In this document: positions 45,816 through 59,600 of the stretch, piece after piece | Layout of the letters: the number at the start of each line of letters is the position of its first letter | How positions within the stretch are numbered: the stretch's first letter is position 1 | Assembly (NCBI GenBank): GCA_021399445.1 | Contig: JAJTUQ010000003.1 | Location: 434,001-498,000, forward strand | Length of the DNA: 64,000 bases | Origin: Xylogone sp. PMI_703 | Taxonomy: Eukaryota > Ascomycota > Leotiomycetes | Direction: 5' to 3' | Translations under genes and position numbers: made by a program | The notes under the pieces: generated by a model | What the model was told of the DNA's origin: nothing | Database searches by the model: none | What the model saw: the letters and a program-made list of their open reading frames with translations, nothing else

Positions 45816-47768
45816 TTAGGCTAAAACGACCTGGTAGGGCTTGAAGACCTGTGTTGGCTTGTTTTGCAAGCTTTTGCTGTACCGTGGTATCCGCACTGTA
45901 CTGTAGCTTAACCATGTTTTCTCGTGCGAGAAGTCTACTGGCTAGACTGAGTGGCACGGATTGCGCTTTTTGATTAATTAGCTTCTACCTCTATTTACAG
46001 TAATGAGAGGACAACACTACAGATTAGCCGCAAGCACTAACATACAGTTTAAGTTAGCCTTGCGATCTTCACGCAAATTGCGTTTCTAAATCCCCTTTGA
46101 GGGTACATTTTAGCCCCCCTTGGGGAACAAGCGCAGTTGCCGGAGAGCCACATAACACACGCTGTTATCTAGCCGCGGCGTGCTGATGCCGCGGAGAACG
46201 TCAACTCAAGAGACCGTTGTAACTTAAATTAAGAACCGGCTCCGCGCCCGTGCGGTAACAGGCGGTCTCATGCGGACCATGATCCTTGAGGGTTGCTGGG
46301 AATAGGTGCAGATGGGTTGCATATTGCCATGCTCGCCATGCCCACCATGCTCGGCAGAGGGAAGCGTCAGCCGAGGTCCCCGTACACGTAAGCAACAAGT
46401 TTTTGTTGTCCTTGGCCCTAGCCACCGGCGTTCTACTGTTCCTGGGCATAAGATGATGGTTGAACTTATTACTGAACTTGGAAAAAGAGGTCAGAAAACA
46501 CTAATAATATACTTCCACGAAGGACTCGAAGGCATCTGGCTTGTAACGTAGCCTCGGTTACATGTTACCAATCGCATCGCACTGACAGGTCGATAGAGAA
46601 TGCTACACTGCTGCTGTGCTCTTTTTTACAGAAATCTCAGCCGTGAACTGCAAGCCCCTCGGAGCCTCCGGTCTGCGTATGGTAGCTCAGAGTGTCAGTA
46701 TGTACAGCTCGGAACCGAAAAGAGAGAAAGCATTCCGGAGACACCGGAAGGACATGTGTACTGTCATATAGTCTGACGGCACAGTATGAGCTCTTACTCG
46801 ATATTGTACAGTCAGTAAACATCGACATCATATCTCATATCTGATTAAGAGGAGAGTCAACAAATCACACGTTTATACAGGGCCTTTCCTGGTCAACTTT
46901 GCTCTCTGACCAGTTGACTCTCACCCACTCTCCCCTTACTAATGGGGACAAGCTTTCTCCAGCATCAACGGCAGAACATCGGAAGCCACATCGGGCAAGC
47001 AGATCGGAAAGGCGGTTCCCATCGAGGCAATAATGCACGACCGCCAGAGCGCAACGAGTCAACGCTCAATCCCGAAAGGCCGAATCCGCCAGCGGGGATT
47101 TTCGATATCAGCGCTACGGCTGCAAGAGCGGAAAGACAAGCATCGCAATAACCATAAATATACAGTGCTCGATAAGCGCTATGCCTCGACTGCTTATAGT
47201 GCTTACCATGGCGCCCCTGGACTCTACGCCTCGACGCGCGGCTCAGGAGGCTCAAGAGCTCGACCATACATTATTAGCTAAGATCGTTGTCAGACAGACC
47301 ACGGTCCAGTGGGAGCCGGCACCAAGTTATGACTGTTATGTACAGCACAACCTTTGTCATCCGCTCCGTGCAAGGTTGAGGCGTTCTCAGTGTCATGATG
47401 ACTTTGCACGGTGGTGCACCCTGACGCAGCCATCGCCACAATCGGCAATAGTAGCTGTAACACTAACAACAAGGCGAGCAAGGATCACGGGGAGTCTCGC
47501 CACGGCAGTCCAGCATGGCATTGGCATTGGCATTGGCACCACTAGTATTTACGGCACTTGTCCAAGGACCTTTCAGGGCGAAATACGGTAGACCTTCATT
47601 CACTGCCTGAGGCATCGAGTCAAAGCGATCAGGCCACCGAGCTCGCCGCGTTATTCGTCGCGAATCTGGCCATCCTCATCGACGCCAGCTGGGCCCTCAG
47701 GTAATTTACATCCCAGCCCACTTTGATACTTTCTATACGTACCCGTTTTCGTATCCAACCAACCAGAA
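45816..47768. other. gene-free intergenic region
   Basis: About 1.95 kb of near-normal composition. Overlapping frames on both strands at 46.2-47.6 kb have no domains or consistent splicing. The last few hundred bases serve as upstream region for the lactate dehydrogenase gene. Confidence 0.45.
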
Positions 47769-48865
47769 ATGTCAGCTTCCAGTGGATCGATTGCTGTAAT
47801 AGGGGCTGGCTCCGTGGGCTCAGCCGTGGCCTACTCCCTCCTCCTGCGCCAGGTCGTTGCTGATATCATCCTCGTCGACATCAACCAAGAGCAGTGTCAG
47901 GCACAGGTCCAGGATCTCTCGGATGCCACTTTCCTCTCCAATGTGCGCATCCGCCAAGGCGGCTTTGATGATGCTCGAAATGCCGACATCATCATCGTTA
48001 CAGCTGGGGCCAAGCAGAAGCCTGGCGAGACGCGTATTGGGCTGATCGATAGAAACATTCATGTGCTCCGGTCCATTACAGAGTCCCTTCAGCCTATCCA
48101 GAAGGATGCCATCCTGCTGGTTGTTGCTAATCCCGTGGACATCCTCACCTTCTACGCCCAGAAAATGTCCGGATTGCCGAGAGATCAAGTCATTGGTTCC
48201 GGCACCATGCTTGACTCTATTCGGCTTACGAGAATTTTAGCCAGCAAGCTAGATGTGGGTACAACAGAATCTATCCAAGCCCTATTTTGCTATCAAAGGA
48301 AAGGACAAAGAAAACAAGCAAACACTGACTCCATCTCTACTCTGTAGGTCTCTGATAGCTCGATCCATGCCTATGTGATCGGAGAACATGGTGATTCTCA
48401 ATCTGTATGTCTCCCATCTAAATGAAACTATCTTCCTCTCCTTCAGCAGGCCAATATGAAACCTGTTCATTAAACCTCCATCTCTAGGTTGCGTGGTCGT
48501 CAGCAACGGTACACGGAATCCCCCTACTGAAGGTCCTTCCTCTCTCGGAAGCCGAGCGGGATGAAATTGCCACCATGACCAGGAAGAAGGCCGATGCAAT
48601 CATCAAGGTAAAGGGGTTCACATCCTACGGTGTGGCCGCTGTGACAGCGCGAATTTGCGAGGCAATCATCTTCGATCATCGCAAGATCCTACCGCTCAGC
48701 CATTGGCAGGAAGACTTCAAATGCTGTCTCAGCTTGCCAGCCATCCTGGGTAGAAAGGGGATTGTCTCCTATTTTCCTTTGAACCTAGATGAGAGTGAGC
48801 AGGTGTTCCTGTCCAGCTCTGCAAGGACACTTCAGCAGGTCATTACAGAATACGAGAAAATGTAA
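47769..48865 (+). CDS. L-lactate dehydrogenase
   Basis: Exons 47769-48254, 48348-48404 and 48488-48865 give 306 residues. NAD-binding start IAVIGAGSVGSAVAYSLLL, then the mobile loop AGAKQKPGETRIGL, whose Gln before KPGETR marks lactate rather than malate specificity. ANPVDILTF, GSGTMLDSIRLTR (Asp and Arg of the active site) and IGEHGDSQ with the catalytic His follow. It should reduce pyruvate to L-lactate with NADH in the cytosol. Residues around KILPLSHWQED differ from the commoner VLPVS sequence but keep the fold. L-LDH is patchy in filamentous ascomycetes; here it sits between long gene-poor tracts, which is compatible with an accessory role or transfer. Confidence 0.88.
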
Positions 48866-51800
48866 CTAATCGCCACGCTCGTGATTATCAGATCCAGATC
48901 TGTTGGCAACAAGGTTAGCTGCTTTTGTTTTTTTGCCTCCTCCTTATTTCATTAAGTACTTTCAGGTACTTAAAAAGTTGATCAATCGCTCATTCCAAAA
49001 ATAAATCATGAATGGAAAAGGTTGCCTGAATCCACCTGTGGCTCTATACCTCCCCGTGTGTGACTATACCGTATAGGGAAACCCATTAGTGGGCGTTCCA
49101 GAGCACCGATTGCCCTCTTCCGGGCCACTGAATCCATCTAGATCTCAAGACAATATGACCATATAGATTTTGACGTAGAATTCCGGTGTGATACCGCATC
49201 AAAATATATTGTTTGAGTAAATTTACTATGAAACCAATGCTCTCAAAACGCGCTCGTATATTATCATTTGATGACTGAGTATCTCAAGAAACGTAAAAAA
49301 TATGCAAATTTCCTTTTATAAAATGCCGAAAATAGCTTCTGGAGATGCAGCCTAAAATGTGTTCACGTTTCCTCCTAACGAACGTGATAGCCTCCTCTAA
49401 TGAGAGAAACGCTCTGTGATTACTTGTACTATACATAGTATAAGGGCTAGAACATAATATCTCCTCAGCATAGCGGCAATTGATAACTTGAGTATTTTTA
49501 TCTGGCAAATAATGTTGTCTACAATACGCAGATTCAGATACCTAAAACAGCATATGACCAAAAATTAGTAGACAATGCTAAACCCGGTTTTGTTTGCCCG
49601 TCAATTTTCAGCTGTTGAGCCAGCTCTAATAATAAAGATCGCAGCCATCTTGTTCATAAGGCTTTTGTAATCAGCCCAAATCTGAATGGCATTGGTGTCA
49701 TTGCTTTGTGGTACCATTAGTAAAAAGTGCGTTTGAATTTATAACAATACGTATGGATTAGATCATTAATGCGCTATGGTAGGCATTTGTTACGTAAGCT
49801 GTTGCGCCCTAGAAGATCTAAGTATGTGCCTAGAGTTCTATCTAACGCTAATTCGGCAGTTCATCCCTTGTCCTGATTCCTGTTCACTTTTCTTCAGTTA
49901 CTCCAAATCATTTTTCAGGTCCTCTCCTTTCGGACTCATTGATTGCAGTATGAGGATTGACCATCAAACTCCTTGTATAATCTAGACTGGCCTTTCTATC
50001 AGTGGTTTTTGTCGATACTCAAATTCAATAACGTGCCGAGCACATTCTCATCCTTCAACAAATCTCAGCCTCGCATATCAAAAAGGGAACCGAAAAAGTA
50101 GGGATGTACCATCACAATGGCAACGGTCTTAGTTATCAACAAGTGAAGTAATGTTTCCATCGTCCAGTAGCTGAATTGTCGCTGATAAAGTATTTTAAAA
50201 GTTATATTACATTACCAGTGAATGTTACAACGTCTCTCTGCGAAACAACTATCCGTGATTGATTACATTCCAACCTAAGAGTCGTGGTCAAGGTTGATTT
50301 TGGGCATGGATATATCAGTTTAGAGGCACCATATATTACTCTTTGCATCGTATATACTGGAGGGTTAATTTAAGTCTCTGTGTCGCCCTGGTGTTGATAG
50401 GTTTACTGCTTCGATAGACGACGCGATGTTTTCAACCAACCTGCAGGTCTATAGAGCTGTCGTGGCCCCCAGCAATAGCACGGTTCATTATATATTGTTG
50501 ATGAGTTGGAATGGTTTGTGCATGGGAATACAATACTTCATACAATATTGACGTGGTGATTATCGATTATTACTTAAAGCATAAAGCTTGCTGAAAGTGT
50601 TTGCACTGATAGAACACTAGGACTACTTTTCGATCCTACAATTACTTTCAACATTTGAACGGCAGCAACTTCCACAGTATCAGTAACTCTTTCAGTCATC
50701 TGAACGTTCTTGCTCAGCTGTCGTCCTTCGGTGGCCGAGATGCATATTTGACACCGAAGCTGTTGGCAAGCGCGGCTTCACAGATTCCAGAAGCATCACT
50801 TTCACCTCGGGATACGCAAATAGAACAAATAACCAGTCCAGTCAACAGGTGTCTACATCAAATCTGGATGTTCTACAAGGTGTCATCCATTTCATCGTAG
50901 ATAGGATTGGCTAGACGACAATAACGCCATCAATCAAAAAGTAAGCTTTAGTACTTTATAAGACGGCTTACAAGTCTTCCCTCATAACACCAAACACTTG
51001 TCGTTGCAAATATCTTGCGTGCTCCCGAGTTCTGGAGTCGTTTTTGAACACCACCACCAGATCTTGCCATAGCTGATGCTTATCATTTTCCCGACTTCCG
51101 ACATCTTTAAGTGAAGGCTTAAGCCATCCCACAATATGTTGCATTAGCTGAGATACTGCTTTCATGTCATGTCTGCTAGTTTGAAGCTGGGTTTAGACGT
51201 TGAGGAATTTTTATTCGGGATGTTCGATGACCACTTTGTATGCTTTATAATATGTTACATTGTCCAATTTTACGAGAAACTCTGGACGTTAGGTAAGGCT
51301 TTTCAGGTAGAAGAGCTCTTGAATATCACTTTCTGATGATGGTGATGACAGACCAGCTATTAGCCTCCAGTTCGCCAGTTAAACTGAATGCATATCATTT
51401 TCAGAAAGTGGGAAAATCCCTCGCAGTACCTCGTCAATGAAGTCAAACCAGAACTGCCCCGTTAGCGATAACAATAACTCAATGGGCGATTCGGTATGCA
51501 TCGTCGACCTGATAATGAGTTCATTCCTCTCACATCGAAATCTTAAAAGACAAATGCCTAATTGCTGTTTAACCCTATACTGTAACGATCAGCCTCCAGG
51601 AACGTTTAATCTAGATAGTCAAAATTCGAAAAATTAAAGATTTGTCTTATCCAGTTAAGCTAAGCATTGTTCTCATCTCATCGATGACTTAGGAAACTAT
51701 TCCCTGGAATAACTTCAGATCATATTTGACAAGTGTATCTAACTTCATAAATACTTATGTATGGTTATGTCGGTTTGCATGGAGCTTAATCTTAAATGAT

Positions 51801-52660
51801 ATAAGAAGTTTATCTAACAAGCGTAGTGCTTTTACATTATTGATGTATATGAACGAAAGATACTTAAGTTATAGATATTGTATACTCATTAACGTTCGTC
51901 ATCCGTTAGCCAATCGATCTTCTTGTTATTTCGATTTAAGAACATTTGAAGTACTTATACTAAGTGTTATCCAAAAATGATTTCACCTTTTCGTGTAGTG
52001 GCCACGGTTTCTCGCCTGTAGTAAGCTAGCCATCGGCTTTATAATTTATTCCTCAGTAACATCTCATTTTCGTAAGATTTTCCTCTCTACAGTCAACGAT
52101 AAGGTGATTTTAGTGATTTTATCTGTCTTCTTGTGTCTTATGTTTTTCAAAGATCTGATAAAGGCTTAAGACGTGACCTTCATCAACGGGTCTATCTTTG
52201 TTAATGCTCCAATCAGGAGTTAGGGCATCAATTGAGAATCTCATAGTACAGCATTTAAAATACAGCTATACCTCTTTGATCAGTGACCAGCCACTTATCA
52301 CCGTATCTTGGGCTTGAACAGTTCAACGCTATTTATTTGACTGATGTGGGTTTAACTTTCGCTTTTGCTTCATAGTGAGAATCAATGCACAATATCAATG
52401 TGCAGGATTAAACTGACATAAACGTGAACACTTAAAGAGGAAAATGAATGTTACAACAGTTAGAAATGAGATATTACTGGAATTTTTTGATGTTCTAACA
52501 GTAAGTCTGACTTATGAATCTAAAGCTCTTATAGATCAGTGTAAAGCGAAAAAGGGGTAGTTTAACTAAGTTATGCTTAACTAATTTAGCTCATCAGAGA
52601 GAAACCCTAACATATTTAATAGGCCGTATAAATATATTATTTATAAAGAAGCCTTGTATA
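48866..52660. other. 3.8-kb AT-rich gene-free tract
   Basis: No gene on either strand. All frames are short and without domains. This barrier separates the LDH gene from the PKS region and resembles the other eroded tracts in the window. Confidence 0.5.
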
Positions 52661-52670
52661 AGTAAACATT

Positions 52671-52763
52671 CTTTACACCATGGGGTGAAACTTCGAGCTT
52701 GCTTATCTAACCCTTTACACCGTGGTGTGAAAGCCGTCAGAAATCTTACCCCATGGGGTGAGA
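52671..52763. repeat. three spaced copies of a 20-bp near-palindrome
   Basis: CTTTACACCATGGGGTGAAA (52671-52690), CTTTACACCGTGGTGTGAAA (52713-52732) and TCTTACCCCATGGGGTGAGA (52744-52763) are each dyad-symmetric around CATGG or CGTGG. They are spaced 42 and 31 bp apart, start to start. They may be hairpin units of a degraded element or multiple binding sites. Confidence 0.55.
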
Positions 52764-53630
52764 AATTTAGCTCTAACCCCCATCCCCCTCACAGTTTTTT
52801 TCCCTATAATTGAGTTAATTATTGATCATCTATAGGTATTCTGGACAAGCCTGCTCATATAGAGCTGGTTTCGGAAGCTTTGGAAAGTACAGGAGTCTAT
52901 GACAGCTCAAAGGAATCCAATAATAGGAGCAGGTTTTGAGGTAAACGAGAGTGAATTAGTAGGGACCTCGAGCTATCAACGCTGTAGGCTCTGCGGCTCT
53001 GTCTATATCCAAGTACCAAGGCACTTGGACAGTCACTATTTCGACTACCCTAGTGGAACATCAAACCTCATAACCACAGGGTTGCTTTCTCGTCAGTACC
53101 TAATGTTTCTCAAATATAGTCTACAGTACCAGATTTCAGCTGTCTCCCTGTTAAACAAGAACTATTCAGTTCGGCGCAAGATACAGTATCTTCTCTTGCA
53201 AACAACAAAAAACCCACCAATTATTATGCATTTATCCCCCCACTCACTCTTTAATCCATCACATCACAACATCCATTTGATATTCCCAGCAAAGAATTGA
53301 ACACAATAAATCAGGCCAAGCAAACAAAGCCGTATCAAGTTCAACTATAATCTTCTCCGCCTCAGTCGCACATGACAACGAAACGAACTGTTTAGTTCTC
53401 TGGTCCGCATGTCACGTGTTATAGAACAAATTGGCAGAGCAGAACAGAACAACAAGAGGCGCTCTGCAACCAATTAAGGCTCTGTTGACTCGTTGAGACA
53501 GATGCACGGATGATAAGACATGTTTCGAAGCGACTCTCTCGGAAGAAGCTAAGCCAAATCTATTATCTATTTGCTCTTGCACAAGCAAAGGATTATCTAT
53601 ACAACAAAACATACAGTACAGACAAGACAT
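52764..53630. other. 3' flank of the PKS gene
   Basis: Downstream of the PKS stop codon. A 133-codon plus-strand frame at 52899-53300 shows no recognisable domain, and I do not call it a gene. The rest is AT-rich. Confidence 0.4.
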
Positions 53631-56600
53631 TCACAACGTGCGCCCCTTGCGCAGCACAGGCGACACAAAAACCTCCGTGCCCGTGAAGGTGGCCTCAACG
53701 CCCTTGGGCATGCCAAACGCAATCGCCCTGTTCATCCACTCCTTGGTGGGCAGGACATCGATCCTGCCGCCCAGCCTGGCCTCGTACATGCTCACGAGGT
53801 CCGACAGCAGGTACCTGTTCTCGCTGCAGTAGTTGTGTACAGCGACCGGCTGGCGGGGATCGTGCCCAAACGCCTGGGCGAGGAACTCGGGCACCACATC
53901 GCGGACATCGATGATGTCCAGCTCGCCGACCCACTGCTTGGGGTCAAGCGCGGGCACAGCGCGCATCCGCGTGCAGAAGTTGTCGAGTGCGATCAGTGGG
54001 ATCTCCTCGGGCGCGTCAGGCCCCACGATATTGGGGAAGCGGTGCACGACGCCCGGGACGCGAGCCGCGCGCTCAACCAGGATCTCGCCCATCCACTTGC
54101 TAGCCGCGTACCCAATGGCGTTCTTCATCAGCGACTCGGCGTCAGCGGGCGGCCCGAAGCGGGACGGCAGCACCTCGGCTAGCTCGTTGGTGTCCTTCTG
54201 CAGCATGGCGACGGCCGACGAAGAGACGAAGTGCACGGGAACGCCGCGGGGCGTAGCCATGGCGAGCAGGTATTGCGTGGAGATCACGTTGGCGGCGCGC
54301 ATCTGCTGGTACGATTTGAGATGGGCCACATCGGCGCCAACGTGGATGATCAGGTCGGCCGTCTGGCTGAGGCGCTTGAAGTCGCGCGCCGAGAGGCCTA
54401 GGTGCGGCTTGCCCAGGTCGCCCTTGTACTGGTGAATCTTGGGGTCCTGGACTCGCAGCGGCCGCGAACGCAGACAGAGACAGTGCACCTCCGCGACATC
54501 GCTGTCAGCCACGAGGGTGCGCAGCATGTGCGTGCCCAGAAACCCGGTAGCGCCTGTGAGGACGACACGGCGGGCACTCGTGCGTGGCGCCGTCTCCGCA
54601 TCTGCTAGAATCTGCCGGGTGAGGGCGGGTATCCCGGCTAGGATTTCATCCACCTCCTTCTTCCAATCGAAGTCCGGATCTTTGTTGGCTGCCTGAGACT
54701 CTGATCCTGTAGCCCCCGTGCGAAGCTTTCGCCAGCCGGCCAAGGCGTCCTCGCAGAGTCGCGATAGGGTGTGGTTGGTCGACATGAGTTTCAATACCGG
54801 CACGTCAACGCCCAATTCTTTCAGGAACCATTCGCGAATGCGCACGGAAACGAGCGAGTCCACCCCATGGTCCGCCACGGGCACGTCAGAGCTTATCTCC
54901 GCTGGGTCGAGCTGGAGCACGTTACCCAGGACCTTCGAAAAGCACTTGATCAAGACGGCCAAGCCCTCCTTTGGATCCTCGCCCTCGACTGCCGCTAGCT
55001 GAACATCGACTTTGATGTTCTCTTCCGCCTCGTTATGACCATCGCCCTCGTCTTGCGCGCCTTCTGGCACAAGGTAGCCTGACAGTCTCGGGTCCTTGTG
55101 CCACGGCTCCGTAAACGTCCTCCTTATTCCAGTCACAAGTTCGGACGGCTGCGCTGAGTCCGGCCGTCCGCACTCAATGGCCTTGAGCAGCATGTCTTGC
55201 AGGTCTGTCTCGCCTTGTCGATCCAGCCGTGGGAGGAGAGACTTCTCAATGGTAGCGAGATGCTTTGGATCTGAACGATATATGTATCCCAGCCCCGTCA
55301 GGAAGCCAATGACGACGACCGAACCCGCAAGGCCACGCGCTCGCCGGCTCCGTACGAGGCTCGACATGTAGTGGTTTGCCGCGCTGTACGAAGACTGGCC
55401 ACTGATGCCAACAAACGATGTGGCAGATGAGAGCACTATGAAAAAGTCCAGCGCTTCTTCATCAGCACCGAAAAGCTCGTCCAGGTTCCGAGTGCCCGCA
55501 ACTTTGGGCGCTAGCACTGCCTCGAAGTCTTCCCAAGGAGTGTCGATAAAGGGACGGTCTCGGAGCACCATAGCACCGTTGATGATACCCCCTATGATCG
55601 GCGGCATGCTGGACTTGATCTCGCTGAATGCCTTCCTCAGACCTTCTTTGTCCGTAACGTCTACTGCTACGGCCCGCAACACAGCTCCCTTTCGCGACAT
55701 GAATTCGAAGACCCCGGCGGGAACGTCAGGATGCCGGCTCGTCAGAACAACATTTCGAGCCCCGTTCTCTACCATCCATCGAGCAATGGAGATCCCAACG
55801 TCCCCGGTCATGCCAAAAAGAATATAGGTCTTGTCGCCGGCGAATGTTCCTTTCTTCTCAGCTGGACCAGCGTCGTCGGTGGTGATTTGGTCCGCAGTTT
55901 CTTGCTCCGTTCGCTCCACGGCTGTCGAATGACGATTGATGCTGTCTAGAGGCAAGACCCTGGGAATGTAGAGGGCGCCGTCTCTGAGTTGGAGGTGGGG
56001 CTCGTGAGTCCAGAGAATATCGCTCGGATCAGGCTGACTGATTGCCGTGAGTTTGAGAAGAAGGTCTGCCAAGAGAGATGGCTCAAGCGATGTCGTATCG
56101 TCGACATCGAAGAATTGAAGGCGCAAATCGCTGCGTTCGGCCAGCAGGGTGCGGCCCAGCCCCACAGTTATATTGGCCATTGGACTTTTGCCCGTAGCCG
56201 CCCCTGTGGTTACCCACAGAACAGCACTCGCGTTGGAAAAGATAGTCCGCATAGCTTCAAATTTGGCCTCGGTCATCTGCTCGAAGACGGGACTCTCCAG
56301 ATCGCAAAGGCTAAGCACGACTGCTCCTGGGGGGCAATTAACGGTTTCCAGACCTGCAAGATCACATTGGTGAACACTTTCGTAGGAAGCGAGGAGTGCC
56401 TGTGACTTGGATGCAAGTTCTGACGCGATATCACCGACGACTAGGACATGACTGAGTAGCTGGCTCGGCGGACTCGAAGCGGTTGAGAGCGGCTCCCGAA
56501 GTGTCTGGAAAGTCTCGTTCGTTGCCTGAGACATGATGACAGAACAGAAGGAAGGTGTTGAGCTCGTATCGACGCCCGAGAATCCAACTTCTTTGAGCAC

Positions 56601-59600
56601 CCTGTCCCATTCATCAAGACTGAGCGTGGGTTGCCAGACGTGGCCCTCATCAATGCCGAGCCACCATCCAGGCAGTGTACCCATGATGAGTTGAATGGGA
56701 AGATGGTTGGTGGTGATCTCCAGCAACACCAGAAGCCCGCCAGGTCGAAGCAAGCGGCGACAGTGGCCGAGCGTATCTTTCATGCTCCGAGTGGCGTGCA
56801 GGGCGTTAGAGGCTATCACCATGTCATAGGCCCCCTCATCGAATCCCTGGTCCACCGGATCCTTCTCAATATTGAGTATCTTGAACGACATCTTACTGGC
56901 ATGCTCGCTGAATTTTGCCCTTGCATTCTCGAAGAAGCCCGCTGAGATGTCCGTGTACATGTATGAGGCGTATTGATCTCGCATAGCCGAAAGCGCGGCT
57001 CGGGTCGTACCGCCCGTTCCAGCCCCAACCTCGATCACCTTCATGCGAGGGAAGCGGTGCGCGAGCTGCTTCACTAGAATCTCGAGATCAAGATTGCCGT
57101 CCGCAAAGCCGACTCCTTCCACGTACAGGCGGTCGAGCATGTCATCTTTCAAAAGGACCTGGAGGGGAGGCACGGTCCCACGAGCAATGGCTAGCAGGTT
57201 GTTCCCCGTGGCATGGAGGATCAGCATATCGTTATTCCCAGCTGCAAGATAGGGAGCGCTCCACTGCTGCACGTCTTCGAGTGTGTCGCTTGCCCACTCT
57301 GGCTCGAAATCGGGAAGCTTGCCTGCTTCGATCTGGGGAAACAGGTGCTCTCTGATCCACTTCATCATGTGCCGTCGATGTTTGTTCATGAGTATCAGCT
57401 CAGAGGGCTTAATCTGGCCACGAAGCCTCCTCAGGTAGAAGTGGGCGGTGCGCACCAAGAGCTTTCGCAACACCTCATCCTCTGGAGAGAACTTGGTCTT
57501 GAGACTAGGCTCGATCCCGTCAGCCGCGTCCCGCACCCACACTTCGCCCGCATACAGCCAACGCTCTCTGGGCTGGTTCAACGCAGTCCATTGGACTCCC
57601 AGCATCTGAATCTGGACAGTGCCATCGTTTATGTTGAAGAGGTCTACATCGCCCTTGAGTGCCTTTGCGTCTGATGAATGCAGGACGCAGTCTGCCTTAA
57701 GGACATCTAGAGATGGGGCTGTCATGTTGATGCGAACACAATCAATGCCTGTAGCGAGATATGTCGTCCCAAGTCTTCCGTCTTCAGGGTACGCAAGGGC
57801 GGACAGGTGGCCTTGAATGGCGGAATCAAGGACTACAGGGTGCACACAAGCACGTATGGCACTTGGTTCAGGAGGGGTCGAGAGCGAGACGATGGCGTGC
57901 CCAAGGTGGCGATCCACTGCTCGTGCCACGAAATGGTCGGAATAGTTGTAGCCAACTTTGGACAGAGATGTATAAAGTTGTCCCATATCCAAGGTGGTCA
58001 TGGGGAGGAGGGGCTCTTTCCTGGTTGACAGGGCCTCCTGGGCAGGACCCAGGAAAAGCCGGACACCACCGCTGAAAGTATGGTTGAGCGCATTTACCGG
58101 CCCGTCGAGTTTAGTCATGGTGATGTCGCCACTGTAACAGGCCACGTCGGCGGTGATGCAGCTGTCAGTCTCGCTCGTAACACGTACGGTAAAGAAGACT
58201 TCCAGGCCTGGGGAATCTTCCTGCATGCTCATGGCGCGCACAATCTCAACATCGTGAAGCTCGAACAGCTGCAGCGCCTGCTGATCATCGACGAGCCGCA
58301 CGGCAGCCTCGTATGCCATTGCCACGTATCCCGTCCCCGGGAAAATGACCTCGCCCTGGATAGTATGCCCCCTTACCCACGGGAGCTCGCTCAGCTTGAA
58401 TACCTGGCGCCAGTGGACCTCCCGTCTGCCCTTTTCACCCAGTACATTTGGACGACCCAGCAGCTCGTGTGGAGCTGGGCCATTGCGGAACATGCGATTC
58501 GCCCTCGATTCACGCCAATTGAGGCTATCGTGATCCCAGGGGTAGGTTGGGAGGTCCTTCAGAATGCTGGGCTCCTCAGGGCTATCCAGTGGCAAGGCCT
58601 GTAGCAGGCCACTGAAGGTGATCAGGGGGCGCGGTGACGGGAAAGTCGTCCATAGAAGTCCCAAGCAATCGGCAAAAGCTTCGACTGCACTCTGTCCGCG
58701 TTGGAGGACACCGCCGTACGGCAGGTTCAGACCGGTCACCAACTTGATCACCTCGGAGCTTGGTCCCTTGAGAGCTGGGTGCGGACCGACCTCAAGTGCC
58801 AGGTCTAAGACAAAGGATTCTTCAGACAAGGCACGGCTTACTGCTTGTGAAAATTGTACCGTGTTGGTCAGGTTATCTACCCAATATTGTCCGTCGAGTA
58901 GTCTCAAGCCTTCCTCGCTATCGAAAGAGCGACTACGGCCATTCGGTCCCCAAACACTAGAGTACCACTGGCAATTTCTAAGGCCCCTCACAGCTTGAGC
59001 TTTCACTCCACATTTGCGTAAAGATTCCAGGTAAGGCTCGGCACATGGCAGCATGTGATGAGAATGATACGCTGTGTCCACTGCCAGCACACGGGCAAAG
59101 ACCTTGTCTTGATCGAGTCGTTCTTTAGCTTCATCGATAAGAACAGCATCTCCAGCTAGCGTACAGCTCGTCGGGGAGTTACTGGCAGCAACCTTGAGAC
59201 CGAATTCGCTGCAGAAATTCAATGCCGCTTCGAAACCCAAACCCACAGCCATCATCTTGCCGCGTTTCCCATCCGATCCCTGCGACAGCTTGGCATGGAA
59301 TCCTCGATAATAGGCAACGCGAATGGCATCCCGAGCATCAAGGTAACCTGCGGTATAGGCAGCGGCAATTTCTCCAGAAGAGTGCCCAACAACGGCTGCA
59401 AAGTTAACGCCGGCCGCGTGGAGTGTATCTACAAGAGCAATTTGTAGGGCTGTGCAGATTGGCTGTGAGATGGTGGCTATGCCAACGCGGGACGTCTCTT
59501 TTGGTGCTGAAAGTTCGTCGATCAGTTTCCAGTCAGGTCGATCGGTATCAGGAAGCGTATCGAGGCTTTGCTGTAGTCGGTTAATAGCCTTGCGGAATAC

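Noticed and set aside
52899..53300. 133-codon plus-strand frame downstream of the PKS
   Set aside because: No recognisable family and irregular composition; likely chance opening in decayed DNA.
53571..54182. 203-codon and many other plus-strand frames across 53.6-60 kb
   Set aside because: Antisense shadows of the PKS coding sequence.
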